From NCBI GenBank assembly GCA_036874045.1, contig CM072339.1:19599501-19663500 (forward strand): a DNA stretch of 64,000 nt, read 5' to 3'. A model generated the notes under the pieces. That model worked only from the letters and a program-made list of their open reading frames with translations, was not told the DNA's origin and did not search any database. A program made the translations under genes and the position numbers. Shown in pieces: positions 12,926-25,669 of this stretch (its first letter is position 1; each line of letters opens with the position of its first letter). This stretch comes from Cymodocea nodosa. Its lineage: Eukaryota; Streptophyta; Magnoliopsida; Alismatales; Cymodoceaceae.

Positions 12926-14196
12926 AACTGAAATTCCCTCTCTCCGAAACGAACGCAATCAGTTCGTCAAACACCGCCGTTCCGGCTGGACCGGCTCTTT
13001 TTGCGGTCCCGTGGCTGACGGAGGACGGACCACAACTTAGCGCCCACGTGATCGTCCCACACCAGTTCAATGCAGATATAATGGGGTACCAACATTTCGC
13101 ATCACCGGTGGATGCTTGGCTTACAGAAATTTCTCATTTTGTAAATAAAAAAAAAATCCCAGTCTTTCGTAATTGAAATAATTTAATTAATTTTTCTAAA
13201 AAAATATTTTCTTTTATGCTGAAATTGATTTTTTTTAAAAACAAATTATTGGAATTGAATCAGTAGTGTTTCTGGTCTCACATAGATCGGTTTTGTAGGA
13301 AATTGGAATTGGATTGGTGCGTGTCAGTGTATTGGATCATCATTGGATAATGTATAATTAATCAACAATCCCATTGAGTGATATATATATTATTGCATAC
13401 GGAAGTATTAATTCATACAGTCGTTGATCATATATATACATATATACAGACGGTGGGCAATATATAATCTAGTCATATTTATGGATGATCTGTACGTAAA
13501 TGCATTTGTAAGATGGAAAAGGAAAATTAAGCAATGTAAGTAAATGTAAAAGAAGTAGTGAAAAACAAAAAATTTATATAACAGTAAACAAATATTTAAA
13601 ATTACATAATTTAACAAAAATTTATTCATTGATATAAATAATACTATAGAACATCGAATCCATATATATAACCGACCTCATACAATATGTCTAATTTTAA
13701 TTCGGCATTGATCAGTGTTTTTGTTGTAAAATTCGACCTCGTGTTGGGCATGAACAAATTAACAGTAGACTCTACTTTCTTAGATGTATAAAAGGGAATA
13801 TTAAATCAAAGTATGTACAAAAGAGAGGGGGGATGGAAGAGAGAGAGAGAGGGAAGAAACGTTCCATTTTTACAATATAATTTAGGTATATATGCAACGA
13901 TATTTTAATCATATAGGTTGGTTATCATGATTTAGCTTCAATTTCTGTTAATATCAATGTGTCTTTCATTCTACTGCGCGTAAGAGAAAAGACCTTATGT
14001 TTAAATTCAAACAAAAACGCCCACCACATGTATATATATTGTCCAAAGAAAACATAAGGTGCTTCCAATTAATGAATTGCATGGAATATCATGTATATGA
14101 CTGTATGAGCCGAAACAATCTCTCTGGAGTTAATTAATTATATGGGATAACTTTAAAATTATTTTTGAGAAAACATTGGTTTTTCACGTAGACAGA

Positions 14197-14228
<32 letters not shown>

Positions 14229-16574
14229 CTAACCAATGGTCTTAAATTCTCTCTAAGACTTAGTTGGGTTGATTGTAATCTTTATATATATAATGTAATT
14301 AAATAAAGTTGAATAACTAAATTATAATTATATGTAAATTTAGAGTAAATTTTAACATTGAAACTAATTAATTACATGTAGTTAACCGAGTGTTCTCTCA
14401 AAAAACTTAATTTCCTAATTTATTCAAATTTCAAAACTTATAGTCGATCATAAAATTAAATTCAAATATTATAATCTAATCAAAAATAAAAATCAATTAC
14501 ATTCCATTACATGTAGATTATTGACAACTAAATATATCTAAAGTCTGAAGGATATACATATTCTTTAATTAAATTCCAGCAACTTTTAACCGATGGAGAA
14601 TTTAAACATACAAGCACCTCAATTATCTACCGACTGTGGATGACATGATTGGTCTTTTACATTATTAAAAAAAAAACAAAACAACCACAAATACTCATTT
14701 GGACACTACTGCACCTACGACTTCCTTTCCCCGCGGATTTACCTTTCCCGTTACCTCCATGTTCTCCTGCTCATGCATGTCTCCTCCATCACCAGCTAAA
14801 TATGTCTTGTCAACATTGGATTCTCTAATCATGCCTTCACCAGAGAGAAAAATCAGGGACCCTAAACCCTACCTCTCCCATTACTTCGACCTATATTATT
14901 ATCTACAACCACGGTTTTGACTATCATCATGGTTGTGCAATGTGCGAGAGAACCCAAGGAATGGTCACTATCCCCCATCATTCCATCTATAGTACTGTTA
15001 TCAGAGACTCACATGTGCATTTATTCATTCATGCCCCTCAACTTAATTATTCGTCATGCAGGTGTTTGCAACCAATCAATATTCTAAAAATGAAATCTTA
15101 TTGAGAAAAAAAAAAAGAAATTGCTAGATTCCATGACCTTCGCTTCCACTTCCTCTTCCAATTTATGCAACCCCACCTCCCTCGCCCTGCAAACAGGAGT
15201 GAGCGAGGTTACCGATTTCATGACACGTGACATGTTTTACTCGCTGTACTTTGTCAAATTTAACAAACTTTTTTATAGAAAAAACCATGGAAATTTTCCA
15301 TTTGTATGGCAATTCATATCGTGTTGGCAAGTTATAATCTAATTCTTTTCGTTAAACAATGAATGACACTCATATTTAGCAAAGGGAATTATTGATTTTT
15401 TTAATAATGATGATATTATTATTATTATTATTATTTTCACTTCCATCCAATTCAAACATTGAAAAGATGATGAATACAACTGAACTGTCTATTACTGTTA
15501 GATCATTATTAATGGATGACACAAAATTAGATTATTATTGGAAGGGAAAGTGGACCTTAATTATAATCGGAAGCTATAGTGAGATCTCACGTACGCTATT
15601 TATTCCATTTTTTTAGAATTTTTTTACAACAATAATATTTTTATTTAATTTAAACGTCAATATCTTTCATAATTAAGTAGATGAACGACTACGTTTTAGA
15701 TGTTTTTTTTTTTTTTTTTTCATTTTAAAAGTTAAAATCCACCAAAATTTTATTTTAAATGGTTCACTGGATAGGCAAGTACCACGGAGTTATATCTTCT
15801 TCAACAAGTGTAACTTAATGTATGATAAATCTTTTAATTATTATTAATCGATTTTGAGATAATATCAGATTCATAATATAGAATTTTTACATATATAAAA
15901 TTAGGTTCAGGCAGCTTAAAATAAATTAAAAGCGAGGGATAATATGAAAGTGGCACGTCAGAAAATATAAGAACAAGACTTGGACTAATATATGGCGAAT
16001 CATTCTATTCATTATGATTAATTTTAAGATGAAATATTCTCAATATCATCGTTGATTTTACGTTTGTAAAATTGTATCATTACCTTTTCTTTTCTTTTTA
16101 AAGAATCGTATTAAAGACTTTAATTAAATTTAACAATAGGAATTGTAACAGAAATTGGAAGAGGTGACCAGGAGGCGAGAAGGACGCGAGTCGGGTGAAG
16201 GTTAGAAAATGAATTCTGTAACGTTCAAATCTCTTAGAATTTATTTTTCCAATTTCTCGCATTTGGAAAATGTACTTATTAATAACATGAATTCGAGTAT
16301 CTCGCATTTTAATTTCCGATTTCAACAACCGAAAGTTTGGTTGGGTTTACCATCAAATTTTTTTCTCCAACAGTAAATTAAAGAATTAATCACGTTATCC
16401 TGCTGTGCGTACGTGAAGGTTGGCATTTTTCCAACTCTCACAAGTCACAGCAATGCGTCATCCCCCTGCCATCCGTTAACAGCAGTACCAAGCACGGTGA
16501 TGGTCCGGACACCGAGGAAACGATTTCCGGCGACAGGCACGGATGGAACAATGTGATCGAATTGCAGACTAAAA
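12926..16574. other. Intergenic region with short simple repeats
   Basis: No recognisable gene. Simple-sequence tracts include an AT run at about 14200-14221, a TTA/ATT run at about 15412-15434 and a T run at about 15703-15720. Short open frames near 14699-14920 and 15121-15342 look unlike any family I know. Nothing like a TATA box could be confidently assigned upstream of the ARM-repeat gene. Confidence 0.5.
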
Positions 16575-18733
16575 ATGGCCACACGCGAAGGTAACACCAT
16601 CGCCTCCCTCATCTCTTCCTCCGCCGGCGACGGCGGAAGCGGCAAGAAATTCTCCACCTACTCCTTCTGCCTCTTCCCTCTCTTCTCCACCACCTCCCTC
16701 CGCCGCAAGCTCCTCGAGGCCTTCACCTGCGGAAGCTCTTGTTCCTCCTCCTCCTCGCACAGCCGGAAGAAGCACAAGCCCGCACCTGGTCCTCCGATGC
16801 CGATCTCCCTTGGCAGACGCGGGTCGGACAGGCTCTCCGATCTTCTGGAGGTGGAAGATCAGGAGGAGGAGGAGGAAGAGGAGGAGGAGGAGGAGGAGGA
16901 GGAGGAGGAGGAGGAGGAGGAAGAGGACGAGGAAGAAGAGGAGGAGGAAGAGGAGGAGGAGGAGGAGAATGAAGACGAGCGTTGGGAGTTCGGATCTGAG
17001 GAGGAGGATAGGAGGGAGAGGAAGCTGGAGGAGATGAAGGCGGCCGTGGGGAGGTTGGCGGGGGAGAGAAGGGGCGAAGCGGCGGAGGAGGTCAGGAGGT
17101 TGGCGAAGGACGAGAGGGAGGCCAGGGTCGCAATGGCGATGCTGGGGGCGATCCCGGCGTTGGTGAGGATGATCGATGAGGAGGACGTGGACGAGAAGTC
17201 TCGGATCTCGGCGCTCTATGCTCTGCTGAACCTCAGCGTCGGCAATGACCTGTGAGGAATTCTAATTGGTGCTTTCTTTCGGTTTTCTTCTTTTCGTCGA
17301 GATCCGATTTCTGAACCGTTCGTTCCTCATTTCTTCAGCTTGTGCTTGTGACCTCCTTAATTCATTGCGTTCTTCCAATCGTTTGTTTTGATATGGAATC
17401 ACGAGTTTATCGGAATTTTTATTTTGTTCTTTTGATTTTGCGAAATTGATCGAAATCATGACCGTGTGCCACGAGTATTGGTTGATTAATTAGAGGACTA
17501 GGATCGCAAGCTGTGGAAGCCTTTGTTTCTTTCGCTTTGGGAGTCGTCGAATTATCAGCAGGATTTTTAACAAAGCATTGGTATTTCAAGAATTTATCGT
17601 TCTTCCGGTATATTTTATTATTATAACGTGTCTCCAGAAACGCCCACCAAAAACAGAACACCCCCAGAATGGAAAAAAAACAACCCCACCTACTGATAAT
17701 AAATCTACATTACAAGGTGCATCGCCTTCACTGACTGTATCTAAGAAATTCTTCAACAGTTCCAATTCTGGTACCTGTTGCACAAAATTAATGATTGTCG
17801 CGGTTTTATTTTCGTACAACCCCAGTATCCTGACATCTCCTCCTTGTCTGGATCCACAGGAACAAAGCGGCAATTGTGAAAGCGGGAGCAATCCACAAGA
17901 TGCTTCGTCATCTCTCCTCCACCACCTCTGGTTCCACCGCCTCCGCCATCATCGCCAACTTACTCAGCCTTTCCGCCCTCGACGCCAACAAGCCCGTCAT
18001 CGGCAACGCCGGTGCTGTCCCCTTCCTCGCCAAATCCTTCGCAGCACCCACATCCCCGCAGTCGAAGCACGATTCCCTCCGTGCGCTCTACAACCTCTCC
18101 CTACACCCATCCAACGCCCCACACCTCCTCAACTCCGGCGTCCTTCCCTCCCTCCTCACCTCCATTTGCACGGACGCCGACCTCACCTCATGGTGCCTCT
18201 CCATCATCTCCAACCTGGTCTCCTCCCCTGCCACCTGTCGCGCCCTTATCCAAGAACCCGATGCGATACCTATTCTGATCGAGGTGCTTAACTGTGTGGA
18301 CGAGCCAGCATTCCAGGAGAAGGCCGCGCATGTGTTGATGGTGTTGGCATACAAAGGTGGTAAAGCGGAGAAGGCGGTGATGATGGAGGCTGGAGTCGTG
18401 TCGGCGTGTCTAGAGCTGACGCTTCTGGGTACCGCTCTGGCCCAGAAGAGGGCGTCGAGGATACTAGAGTTCTTGACACTGGACAAGGGGAAGCAGGTGT
18501 CCGATAGCTTTGTATCGACGCCATCGATGACGATGGTAGATGTGGAGGAGGAAGCCAAAAGTGTTGGAGATGTGGGTGAGGAAAGAATGGCTTTGAAGAA
18601 GCTGGTGCAGCAGAGCTTGCAAAGCAACATGAGGAGAATCGCTAGAAGAGCCAACTTGCCACAGGACTGCACTCCGGCGGAGCAGCTCAGGGCGCTCACC
18701 GCAAGCCCCACTTCCAGGAGTCTGCCATTCTGA
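16575..18733 (+). CDS. Armadillo-repeat protein with poly-glutamate tract (no U-box)
   Basis: Two exons, 16575-17251 and 17860-18733, joined by a GT-AG intron of 608 bp at codon 226, give a 516-residue protein. Residues 1-90 are Ser- and basic-rich with no clear domain. Residues about 95-140 are almost pure Glu/Asp, encoded by a GAG/GGA repeat. From about residue 150 the protein follows the plant ARM-repeat family often annotated as 'U-box domain-containing protein 7-like': AAEEVRRLAKDEREARVAM, GAIPALVRMIDEEDVDEKS, LYALLNLSVGNDLNKAAIV, NLVSSPATCRAL, GTALAQKRASRILE, and a C-terminus with LVQQSLQSNMRRI, RANLPQDC and TSRSLPF. No U-box is present, so ubiquitin-ligase activity is not supported; a protein-binding scaffold role is the reasonable inference. 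High G+C at third codon positions fits a monocot-type gene. Confidence 0.9.
16858..16975 (+). repeat. GAG/GGA microsatellite coding for the acidic tract
   Basis: Nearly uninterrupted GAG and GGA triplets inside exon 1 of the ARM-repeat gene. In frame they code Glu with occasional Asp. Being in-frame triplets, length changes would alter only the length of the acidic tract. Confidence 0.9.
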
Positions 18734-19990
18734 AGGATGTAAGAAAAAAGAATGTACCTCTCAGGTTAATACGTCATTCCGTCGTTGCGCATCTTTTACT
18801 CTGCAAACCCTGTAGTTTTTCGTTGTTTTGGTTGGTATAGTACAGTGATGTGTGCTTTTCTTTGACGGTAGATTCCCTTTGCGGATAATTAATTACGAAA
18901 AGTAGGCGTACCTTTTCGGTAACGTCGGTACGCTTAATTGTTTATAAGTTTCTTGAGAAAATATCTACGATTTGATTTTCTTTTTGGCTGTAAACACAAT
19001 TTTCGTTAATACTCTTGGTTAAAATGAATATTCGTTAAAACTTTTTAGTCAGTCGTCGGAGCGGAAGATCCTCCGACCAAACGCTCTGAAAGGCAAATGC
19101 TACCTTTGAATATTACAATCAATTAAATAAATCCCTCATCGTGGAATGGATGGTTTCATCTGAAAAAGCCGTTTGATCCTTGATCGTGATAAAGCGTCGA
19201 CGCTGCACTTTCAATCTACAAATCTAAAATTTGAGGCGAGAGCAAGGGATCTATTGAAGCATGGTAATCGATTTTAAAAAAGATATTCCCAAATATGCTT
19301 CTAGAAAACTTCCTTAAATGTATCTATTCTCTTGCAATTACTTATTTAAAAATTTAAAATCTAATTGCATAATTAGTTAATTTATAACATAATCTACTTT
19401 TTATTAAAATTTCATCTTAATCTATAAGTTATATTCTCTAAGATTTCTTATTTAAAAATCATTGATTGGAATATATTAAGAACTGATCAACTTTAAGGCA
19501 TTTAGATCATGAACCAACGTTTATTTAAATGAAATAGAATTTTTAACATATATTTATAATCATCTCATCTCAGAATAAATACAAATCCTTTTATCTTTCT
19601 ATATACGACGTCAGGTTAGAGGCATGCAAAAGTGAGATTTAAAAATAATTTTCTAGACTAACTTTGTATCACTTATCAATTTAAATCGATAAATTCTCTA
19701 CGTTTACACATATCCATCATGTTTTAAATATTTTTAAAATAATTATATAATTATTAATATTAATTAACAAGATTCAACTAAAATTTTAACAAACAAATAT
19801 CTTATCTTTTGGTTGAATTCGCTTTATTAAAGTGAATTAATCTAGTTTCGTTTATTTTTTAACGAGTTGAAAACAAATTCAAAATCAAGAAATTTTGTAA
19901 GTTTCTTTTCTAACTTGTTATTGTTATGGATGTGATGATATTTTTAGAATTTTTCGAGTATACAATTGGAAAAAAGTTGTTTAAAATTCC
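18734..19990. other. 3' flank of the ARM-repeat gene and AT-rich intergenic DNA
   Basis: The first few hundred bases are probably the 3' UTR and polyadenylation region of the ARM-repeat gene. Beyond about 19100 the sequence is AT-rich and I see no gene or recognisable element. Confidence 0.45.
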
Positions 19991-20271
19991 GGCGCAAAAG
20001 TCACAGAACAAACACCTGCGCCATATAAATAAGAAAGGATCAGGGTTTCTCTGGTTGGTTCCACTCATTAGTTTAGGTATGAGGTCTTTGGTTGCCGGAG
20101 GCTTCGGTGGCGGAGGGCCTGCCCCTTCCCTTCCTGAGGCCGATGATTCCAAACTCGTCGGCGCCGAATCGAATGCCCTTCTCTCGTCCTCCTCCTCCTT
20201 TTTCTTCTTGCTCATCATCATCACCCTCTCTCTCTCTCTTCTCTCTCTCTCTGTGCTGCGTGTGTGAAGAG
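19991..20271 (+). promoter_or_regulatory. Possible promoter and 5' leader upstream of orphan unit X
   Basis: TATAAATA at 20023-20030 is followed by an AGGGTTT box (a telo-box-like motif) and later a CT-rich leader (CTCTCTCT, about 20225-20255). An open frame MRSLVAGGFGGGGPAP starts at 20080, and the minus strand is also open through the same stretch, so coding direction is undecided. This GC-rich piece is not present at the other two copies of unit X. Function unknown. Confidence 0.3.
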
Positions 20272-21400
20272 ACGATGATGAGACGCCTGGTGCCTTCACC
20301 TAGCGTGATAACGCCGACGTCTTCTTAGAATCTCAGACGGTAGCTGCTCCAGTTGGCACGGCGGTGTCTGAGGATGGCCTGGGCACAGGCAACCACTCGC
20401 CGCAGCCACGGGTAGCGTCGGAAATCGGGATTAATGTCTGAAAAAAGGCGAATCTGAGACTCCTTCTGTTGCGTCGTTCCCCATTTTATTCTGCCCTTTG
20501 TTTGAAAATATTTTTCGTTTTTAAGATGAGATTTGCTCCTAGGCCGATGATTTGCGAAATATGTTGTTGACTGGTGCATGCTTCATTCTGTTTCTGGAAC
20601 ATCTGTTGCAGGTATTTTGCGTTCCTCTCTCGGTTGTTTTCCACATTTGATCATTGTTCAGGTTTTTCTTTTTATCTGGTCTTTTCAATTATTGGGTGCT
20701 TTTCCTGTTTCTGTCTGTCTGTCTGTCTCTCTCCATCAATTTTAAACGAGGCAATGATGAATACTACAGCTTCAAAAGGTTCATGGACTTGGGTTTTTTG
20801 AGTAGAGATGGCATAGCAAATCCGGATGGTCTGCTTCTGGCGTTGGTAACAATAATAGCAGACAACCATTGTAGCCATTTCTATGTTGATCATCCAAGAC
20901 CCAACTATCCAATGCATCAGGTATGAGGCACGAGCTGGATGGTCAAAGGGTTGCCCACTCTGTTGCCGATGATTCATAGGAAATCCATACGACCCTTGAA
21001 CTGAGTTCTAACTCAGGGGAAAATATTACATTATAAAACATACACACACATACATTTCGCGGCAAATGTCGATGATTTGTGTTTTGTCTCTGTTTCGGGA
21101 ATGGCTGTATAACTTGCACGGCTTTGTTATTGCAAAAGCAAACGTTGCAGCCGCATATCATGTACAGGGGAATGCATCTTTTTGATGGTTGGGAAAACAA
21201 GTCTGAGCCTCCTTCACGAGTTCTCTTATATTATTTGTTTAATCCCTTGTTTCACCCATATGCTGCTTATTTAGATTTTGTTTTTTTGCCATCGTAAGTG
21301 TAGATGTCTTGATTGTTTGCTCCTTTTCTCATGCATTGGATTTCCCTGTTCTTTCTATTCCTGATAATAATAACATTATATTATCAAAAACGAATGCAAA
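20272..21400 (+). repeat. Unit X, copy 1 (orphan copy)
   Basis: This block is repeated in diverged form at 28893-29925 and, in part, at 53262-54270. Shared landmarks are GACGCCTGGTGCCTTCACCT (20281; also 28907), AAGGCGAATCTGAG, AGCCATTTCTATGT (20872, 29395, 53336), GACCCAACTATCCAATG and CATATCATGTACAGGGGAAT. At the other two sites the block lies directly downstream of a prenyltransferase gene; here none follows. Short plus-strand frames show a conserved SHFYVDHPRPNYPMHQ-like stretch, and the minus strand also has a conserved frame (FDHP..ASYLMHW), so coding cannot be decided. I do not recognise a family. Confidence 0.7.
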
Positions 21401-22289
21401 AGTCTTGATTTTTAAGACCGATGCTCAGTCACCCGTCGTGGTCAGCCCGCTTGCGTGCACTGAGTTTTTTCCGTCTTCTCCGGCGTTGGCGGGGAAAGTC
21501 TTGATTTTTCCAGACCGATGACATTGCACCTTCCCCTTTGGCACGATTCGCCGGGATCTTCTTCCCACTTTCGCTGGCGACGTCGACGACCTACAGAAAA
21601 GACCTTTTTCTGGGGGAGGGGGGGAGATGTCAGAGCATCCAATACGACCCAGCGGAGGAGACCTCAAACGTCCGGTGATGTAGAGTCTACATTCGGCATC
21701 TTGTGAGTTCTTTTCCCCTTCTCTATACTTTAATTTTCGATTAACATTTGATATCTAGTAGAATCCCTCAAACCTTGTTGGAGTTCACCGGCAAATTTCC
21801 GATCACGTCCCTGTTTCGTTTTGTTTTCTCTGGTTTGCACGCATTTCTGTTGTTGTGATCTATTGCTTATGTTTTTTTTTTGTTCTAGTTTTTTTGGAAC
21901 TGAGAGGCCAAACTCCCTTCCCCATCTGGCATGATGGCCAAGTGGGTTCCCGGCGGATGGAACCAAGGTTTTGATTGCTGCCAAGTAAAATCCTTTAGTA
22001 GTATTGCTTTCGCTACTACTCTAAAACATGAACACAAGTTTGAAGGTTGTGCTAATAAGGGGGGTTTGTGAATACTCGGATTTTAATAAAGGAAATAAAT
22101 GAAAGTAAAGAAATTATATTAATGTTTTATTACTTGATATTTTATATAAATATTGTTATGTAAAATAAATATTTTTATTATTATTGAAGATTCTTATATA
22201 TTTTTAGTAAAATGTGTATTAATTTCATTAATTCTTGTAAGTAATAATTATCATGAATGGTATGATGGTTTGGAATTGTTAAAGAATAT
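21401..22289. other. Unassigned region after unit X copy 1
   Basis: The GC-rich stretch 21420-21710 has open frames on both strands and a possible GT donor near 21702, but no recognisable protein. After about 22000 the sequence turns AT-rich, leading into a PIF/Harbinger remnant. Confidence 0.4.
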
Positions 22290-23640
22290 TCTTTAGGAAG
22301 AAAAGTAAGAATCGGAAAGACTACGAACGTTATTTCTTTAACTATGGAACTTCCTTGTAGGTGTTGCATGTATGTCAAGTACATTGATTAATATTATACA
22401 TTATATTTATAGTAGAGAATTGTATGACTACATTAGAAGTTTATTAAATCCATCATTATCACATCAAGTATATAATTATCAAAAAATATATAGAATGAGT
22501 CAATATGTATTTCTTGATTTCTGTAATTTGTTACGAAGATAAGTTTGCATGGGAAATACAAACAATGTTAGTGTCGAAGAGAAGTTTGTAATCTTTTTTG
22601 TCACTATTGGTCGAAATTAACGATATGGAGTAACAATGGAGTCTTTCTCTCGATCTTCATGGATTGTTAGTACGTACTTCAATGAAGTAATTAATGTAAT
22701 TTTGAAATTGCATAAATAACTTCTTGCAATGCCTTTAACATCAATTTCAAGTATAATACTGAATGATTCAAATGTGTATCTTTATTTTGAGGTAAATATA
22801 TATTTTCATATGAAATTGATTTGTATATTATTTTTTTCTCATTTTATTATTCATATGTTAACATAATTGCATTGATGTTATTGATGGAATATATATTAAG
22901 GTAACTATTTATGGACAACAAACATCAATATTTAGAAATAGAAAATGAGAGTTAAGTCAAAATGTTATGGTTGCATGTAATTTTGATATGTAATTTACAT
23001 GTATTCTTAGTGGTTGGGAAGGATCAGCTTCTTACGCAAGAATCTTTCAAAATGTTGTCACAAGACATCATCAATTTAAGGTTTCACCAGGTATAAAATG
23101 ATATTATTGAATATATATTTTTTATTTACACTAATTTTTAATTATTTACATGAAAGTTTTACTTGGTTGATGTTGATTATCTTAATTGATCTAAATTTAT
23201 TTATCCATATCGAGGAGTGAGATATCATCTATTTTAATATGAAAATAATAGAATTCCGGAAAATGCAGTCGAAAACTTCAATTACAGACATTCACAATTA
23301 AGATCAATAATTGAGCGATTATTTGGAGTTAAACATTGTTTTGTAATCTTATGAGGATATATGTTGTATCCTTATGATATATAAATGAAGATTTTGATGG
23401 TTTGATTTATATTACATAATTTTATACGTAAAGCTGACAGAGCAGATTTATTAAAAGATCTAGAAGATGAGTTATCTAAATTTGATCTAGAAAATGAAGA
23501 AATTAGAATTACTTAAGATGAACTTTCAGAGATAGTACATTAGAAATGACACAAGAACAACGAAAACAAATAACAGATGAAATGACAACATGAAGACAAT
23601 CATGTGGGATGGACATGACTTTTAAATTATTTCATATGTA
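22290..23640 (+). mobile_element. PIF/Harbinger transposase remnant
   Basis: Plus-strand fragments match the transposase copy on the minus strand at 60.5-61.9 kb: SQYVFLDFCNLLRR-like residues near 22498 (SQNIFSQFCRLLRN there), VENFNYRHSQLRSIIERLFG near 23262-23325, and a C-terminal ADRADLLKDLEDEL and EQRKQITDEM near 23440-23580. The order and the NFNYRHSQLR block are typical of the DDE_Tnp_4 family. Stops interrupt every segment, so this copy is dead. Confidence 0.75.
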
Positions 23641-23879
23641 ACTTTGTCAAATTGTTATGTTATAATATTTGAATATTTGTATGTTGATAATTTATATTTA
23701 TTTTGTGAATTTTATTTATATATTAGATGTTAATTAACAATTTTGAAAATTAATTGTTTGTGATATGTTATGTTAAAATAGTTAATACATAATACAATTT
23801 TTATTCAATTTGTTCAAATTGATATTATTAATAAATATAAATAAGAATACTTACTATTTTTTCTTAAAATATAAGTTTT

Positions 23880-24470
23880 CTTTTTATTTTATTTTTTTTC
23901 GATCAAATCGTTAGAATACCTTCGATGGGATCGGTAAAATTTTCTTCATTTTTATTTTTCTTTGATTCAACACTCTTAATAACTGAAGTGTTTTTTGTTT
24001 TTTACTTCGGTTAAATCGAAGTTAAGACTACGATTTGATTGAAGTTTTTAAGTTTTTTATTTTTTTTGGGTTATATCAAATATTTTCCTTCGATATGATT
24101 GAAGTTTTATATTTTTTACTTTTTTTTCAGTCATATCGAATTTCTTCTTTCAATTTGATTGAAATTTTTTCATTTTTTTACTTTTTTTTTGGTCATATCA
24201 AATTTTTTCCTTTAGTTTAATCGAAGTTTTTTATTTTTTTTAGTTAGATTGAATTATCTACTTTAGATCTAAGTTTTATAATTTTTTTACTTTTTTTTCG
24301 ATAAGACTGAATTTCTTCCTTCGATTCTATTAAAGTTTTTTTTACTTTTTTATCAATTAGACCAAAGTTTTTCCTTCGGTTCGATTGAAATTTTTTATTT
24401 TTTTAGTCATATCAAATTTTTTCCTTCATTCCGAATTATTTTAATTTTTTTAAGTTTGATCAAACTTTCG
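23880..24470. repeat. T-rich minisatellite, about 60-bp period
   Basis: Imperfect tandem units of about 60 bases carry a GATTTGATTGAAGTTTTT core and a GGTCATATCGAATTTTTTCC core. The GATTGAA block recurs at 24037, 24097 and 24157 (exactly 60 apart), then less regularly. About seven units are seen, grading into non-repeated T-rich sequence. It may be the subterminal repeat region of a DNA transposon. Confidence 0.7.
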
Positions 24471-24646
24471 TTTAATTGATTTTTTTTTCTTTTATTTATT
24501 TTTTAATTTTACTAATTGAAATTTTTTTACTTTTTTATATTTTTCTTCAATCAATCTAAATTAAGTCTTTGATTGAACATAAGTTTTTTAATTTTTTATT
24601 TTTTTCAATTAGATCTAATATCAACTTCGATTTAATTGAAGTTTTT

Positions 24647-25037
24647 GAATTTTTATATTTATTTTTTTGATTTTAAATGAAAAAAAAAAAAAATTTATAA
24701 CATATTTGATAATCAATTTATCATTCAAACATATTATTTTATTTATAAATATATTTATTAATTTTCAATTGTTAATTTTTATATTTATTTTTTTAATTTT
24801 AAATAAAAATAAAAATAAAAAAATTTACAACATTTTTGATAATCAATTTATCATTCAAACATATTATTTTATTTATAAATATATTTATTAATTTTCAATT
24901 GTTAATTTTTTATATTTATTTTTTTGATTTTAAATTAAAATAAAAATAAATAAATTTACAACATTTTTGATAATCAATTTATCATTTAAATGCATTATTT
25001 TATTTATAAATATATTTATTAATTTTCAATTGTTACA
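24647..25037. repeat. Three tandem copies of an AT-rich 130-bp unit
   Basis: Units at about 24647-24776, 24777-24906 and 24907-25037 share TTTATATTTATTTTTTTGAT and GATAATCAATTTATCATT (24709, 24839 and 24970), with spacing of 130-131 bases and few changes. No coding content. Confidence 0.8.
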
Positions 25038-25669
25038 TCAAATTCTATGTTTAAACAAGTTTGTATTATATTTATTAATTTTTTAACAAATTTTACTTTA
25101 ACATTTATTAATTTTGTATACATCAACTTTTATGTTTACATTTATTAATGTATATAAGATAAGTATCATATTCTATTTTCTATTTTTTTATTTCACGTTA
25201 GATTTCAACTAGGCCCGAATTGGTCCACAGGTCAGCCTAGGTTCAGCTCGAATCAATACGTATCAACTTAACTTGAGCGAATAATATATTTACGTAAACA
25301 ATTTTGAAAGTTAATTGATTATGATATGTTATGTTTAAATAGTTAATACACAATACAATTTTTGTTTAATTTATTTATGATATTATTAATAAATAAATAT
25401 TTTTATTTTTGATATTTTTTTTTAAAAATGTAAGTATTATGATGTGAAAAAATAGAGTAAATTAAAATTAATTATTAAAATTCTTTGATTAAAAAAATAT
25501 ATTTTAATTCTAAATATTTCATCTAGTACAAATCACACTATGAGAATCTTAACTTTCCTAAGTTTTTGAGACGTGCACAAACATCATTTCATTTCTCAAG
25601 AATTTAGACTTTTTAATTTACAGAAATTTGAATTTTCCATTTCCTTCATTTTTAAACTTTTCGACATTC
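25038..25669. other. AT-rich intergenic DNA
   Basis: No gene or element recognised. Its left half has several TTTATTAATTTT blocks continuing the composition of the neighbouring array. Confidence 0.4.

Noticed and set aside
14699-15342. Two 73-codon plus-strand frames with Ser/Pro-rich content
   Set aside because: No homology, no repeat support and no convincing splice context; too weak to call genes.
17578-18291. 237-codon plus-strand frame overlapping the ARM-repeat gene
   Set aside because: It runs from the intron into exon 2 in the wrong frame (Pro/His/Arg-rich), a shadow of the GC-rich coding exon.
18088-18711. 207-codon minus-strand frame antisense to the ARM-repeat gene
   Set aside because: Antisense shadow of a GC-rich exon with no homology to any family I recognise.
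19910-20299. 129-codon minus-strand frame with a Lys/Glu-rich start
   Set aside because: The opposite strand is also open and carries promoter-like signals; neither frame resembles a known protein, so no CDS was called.
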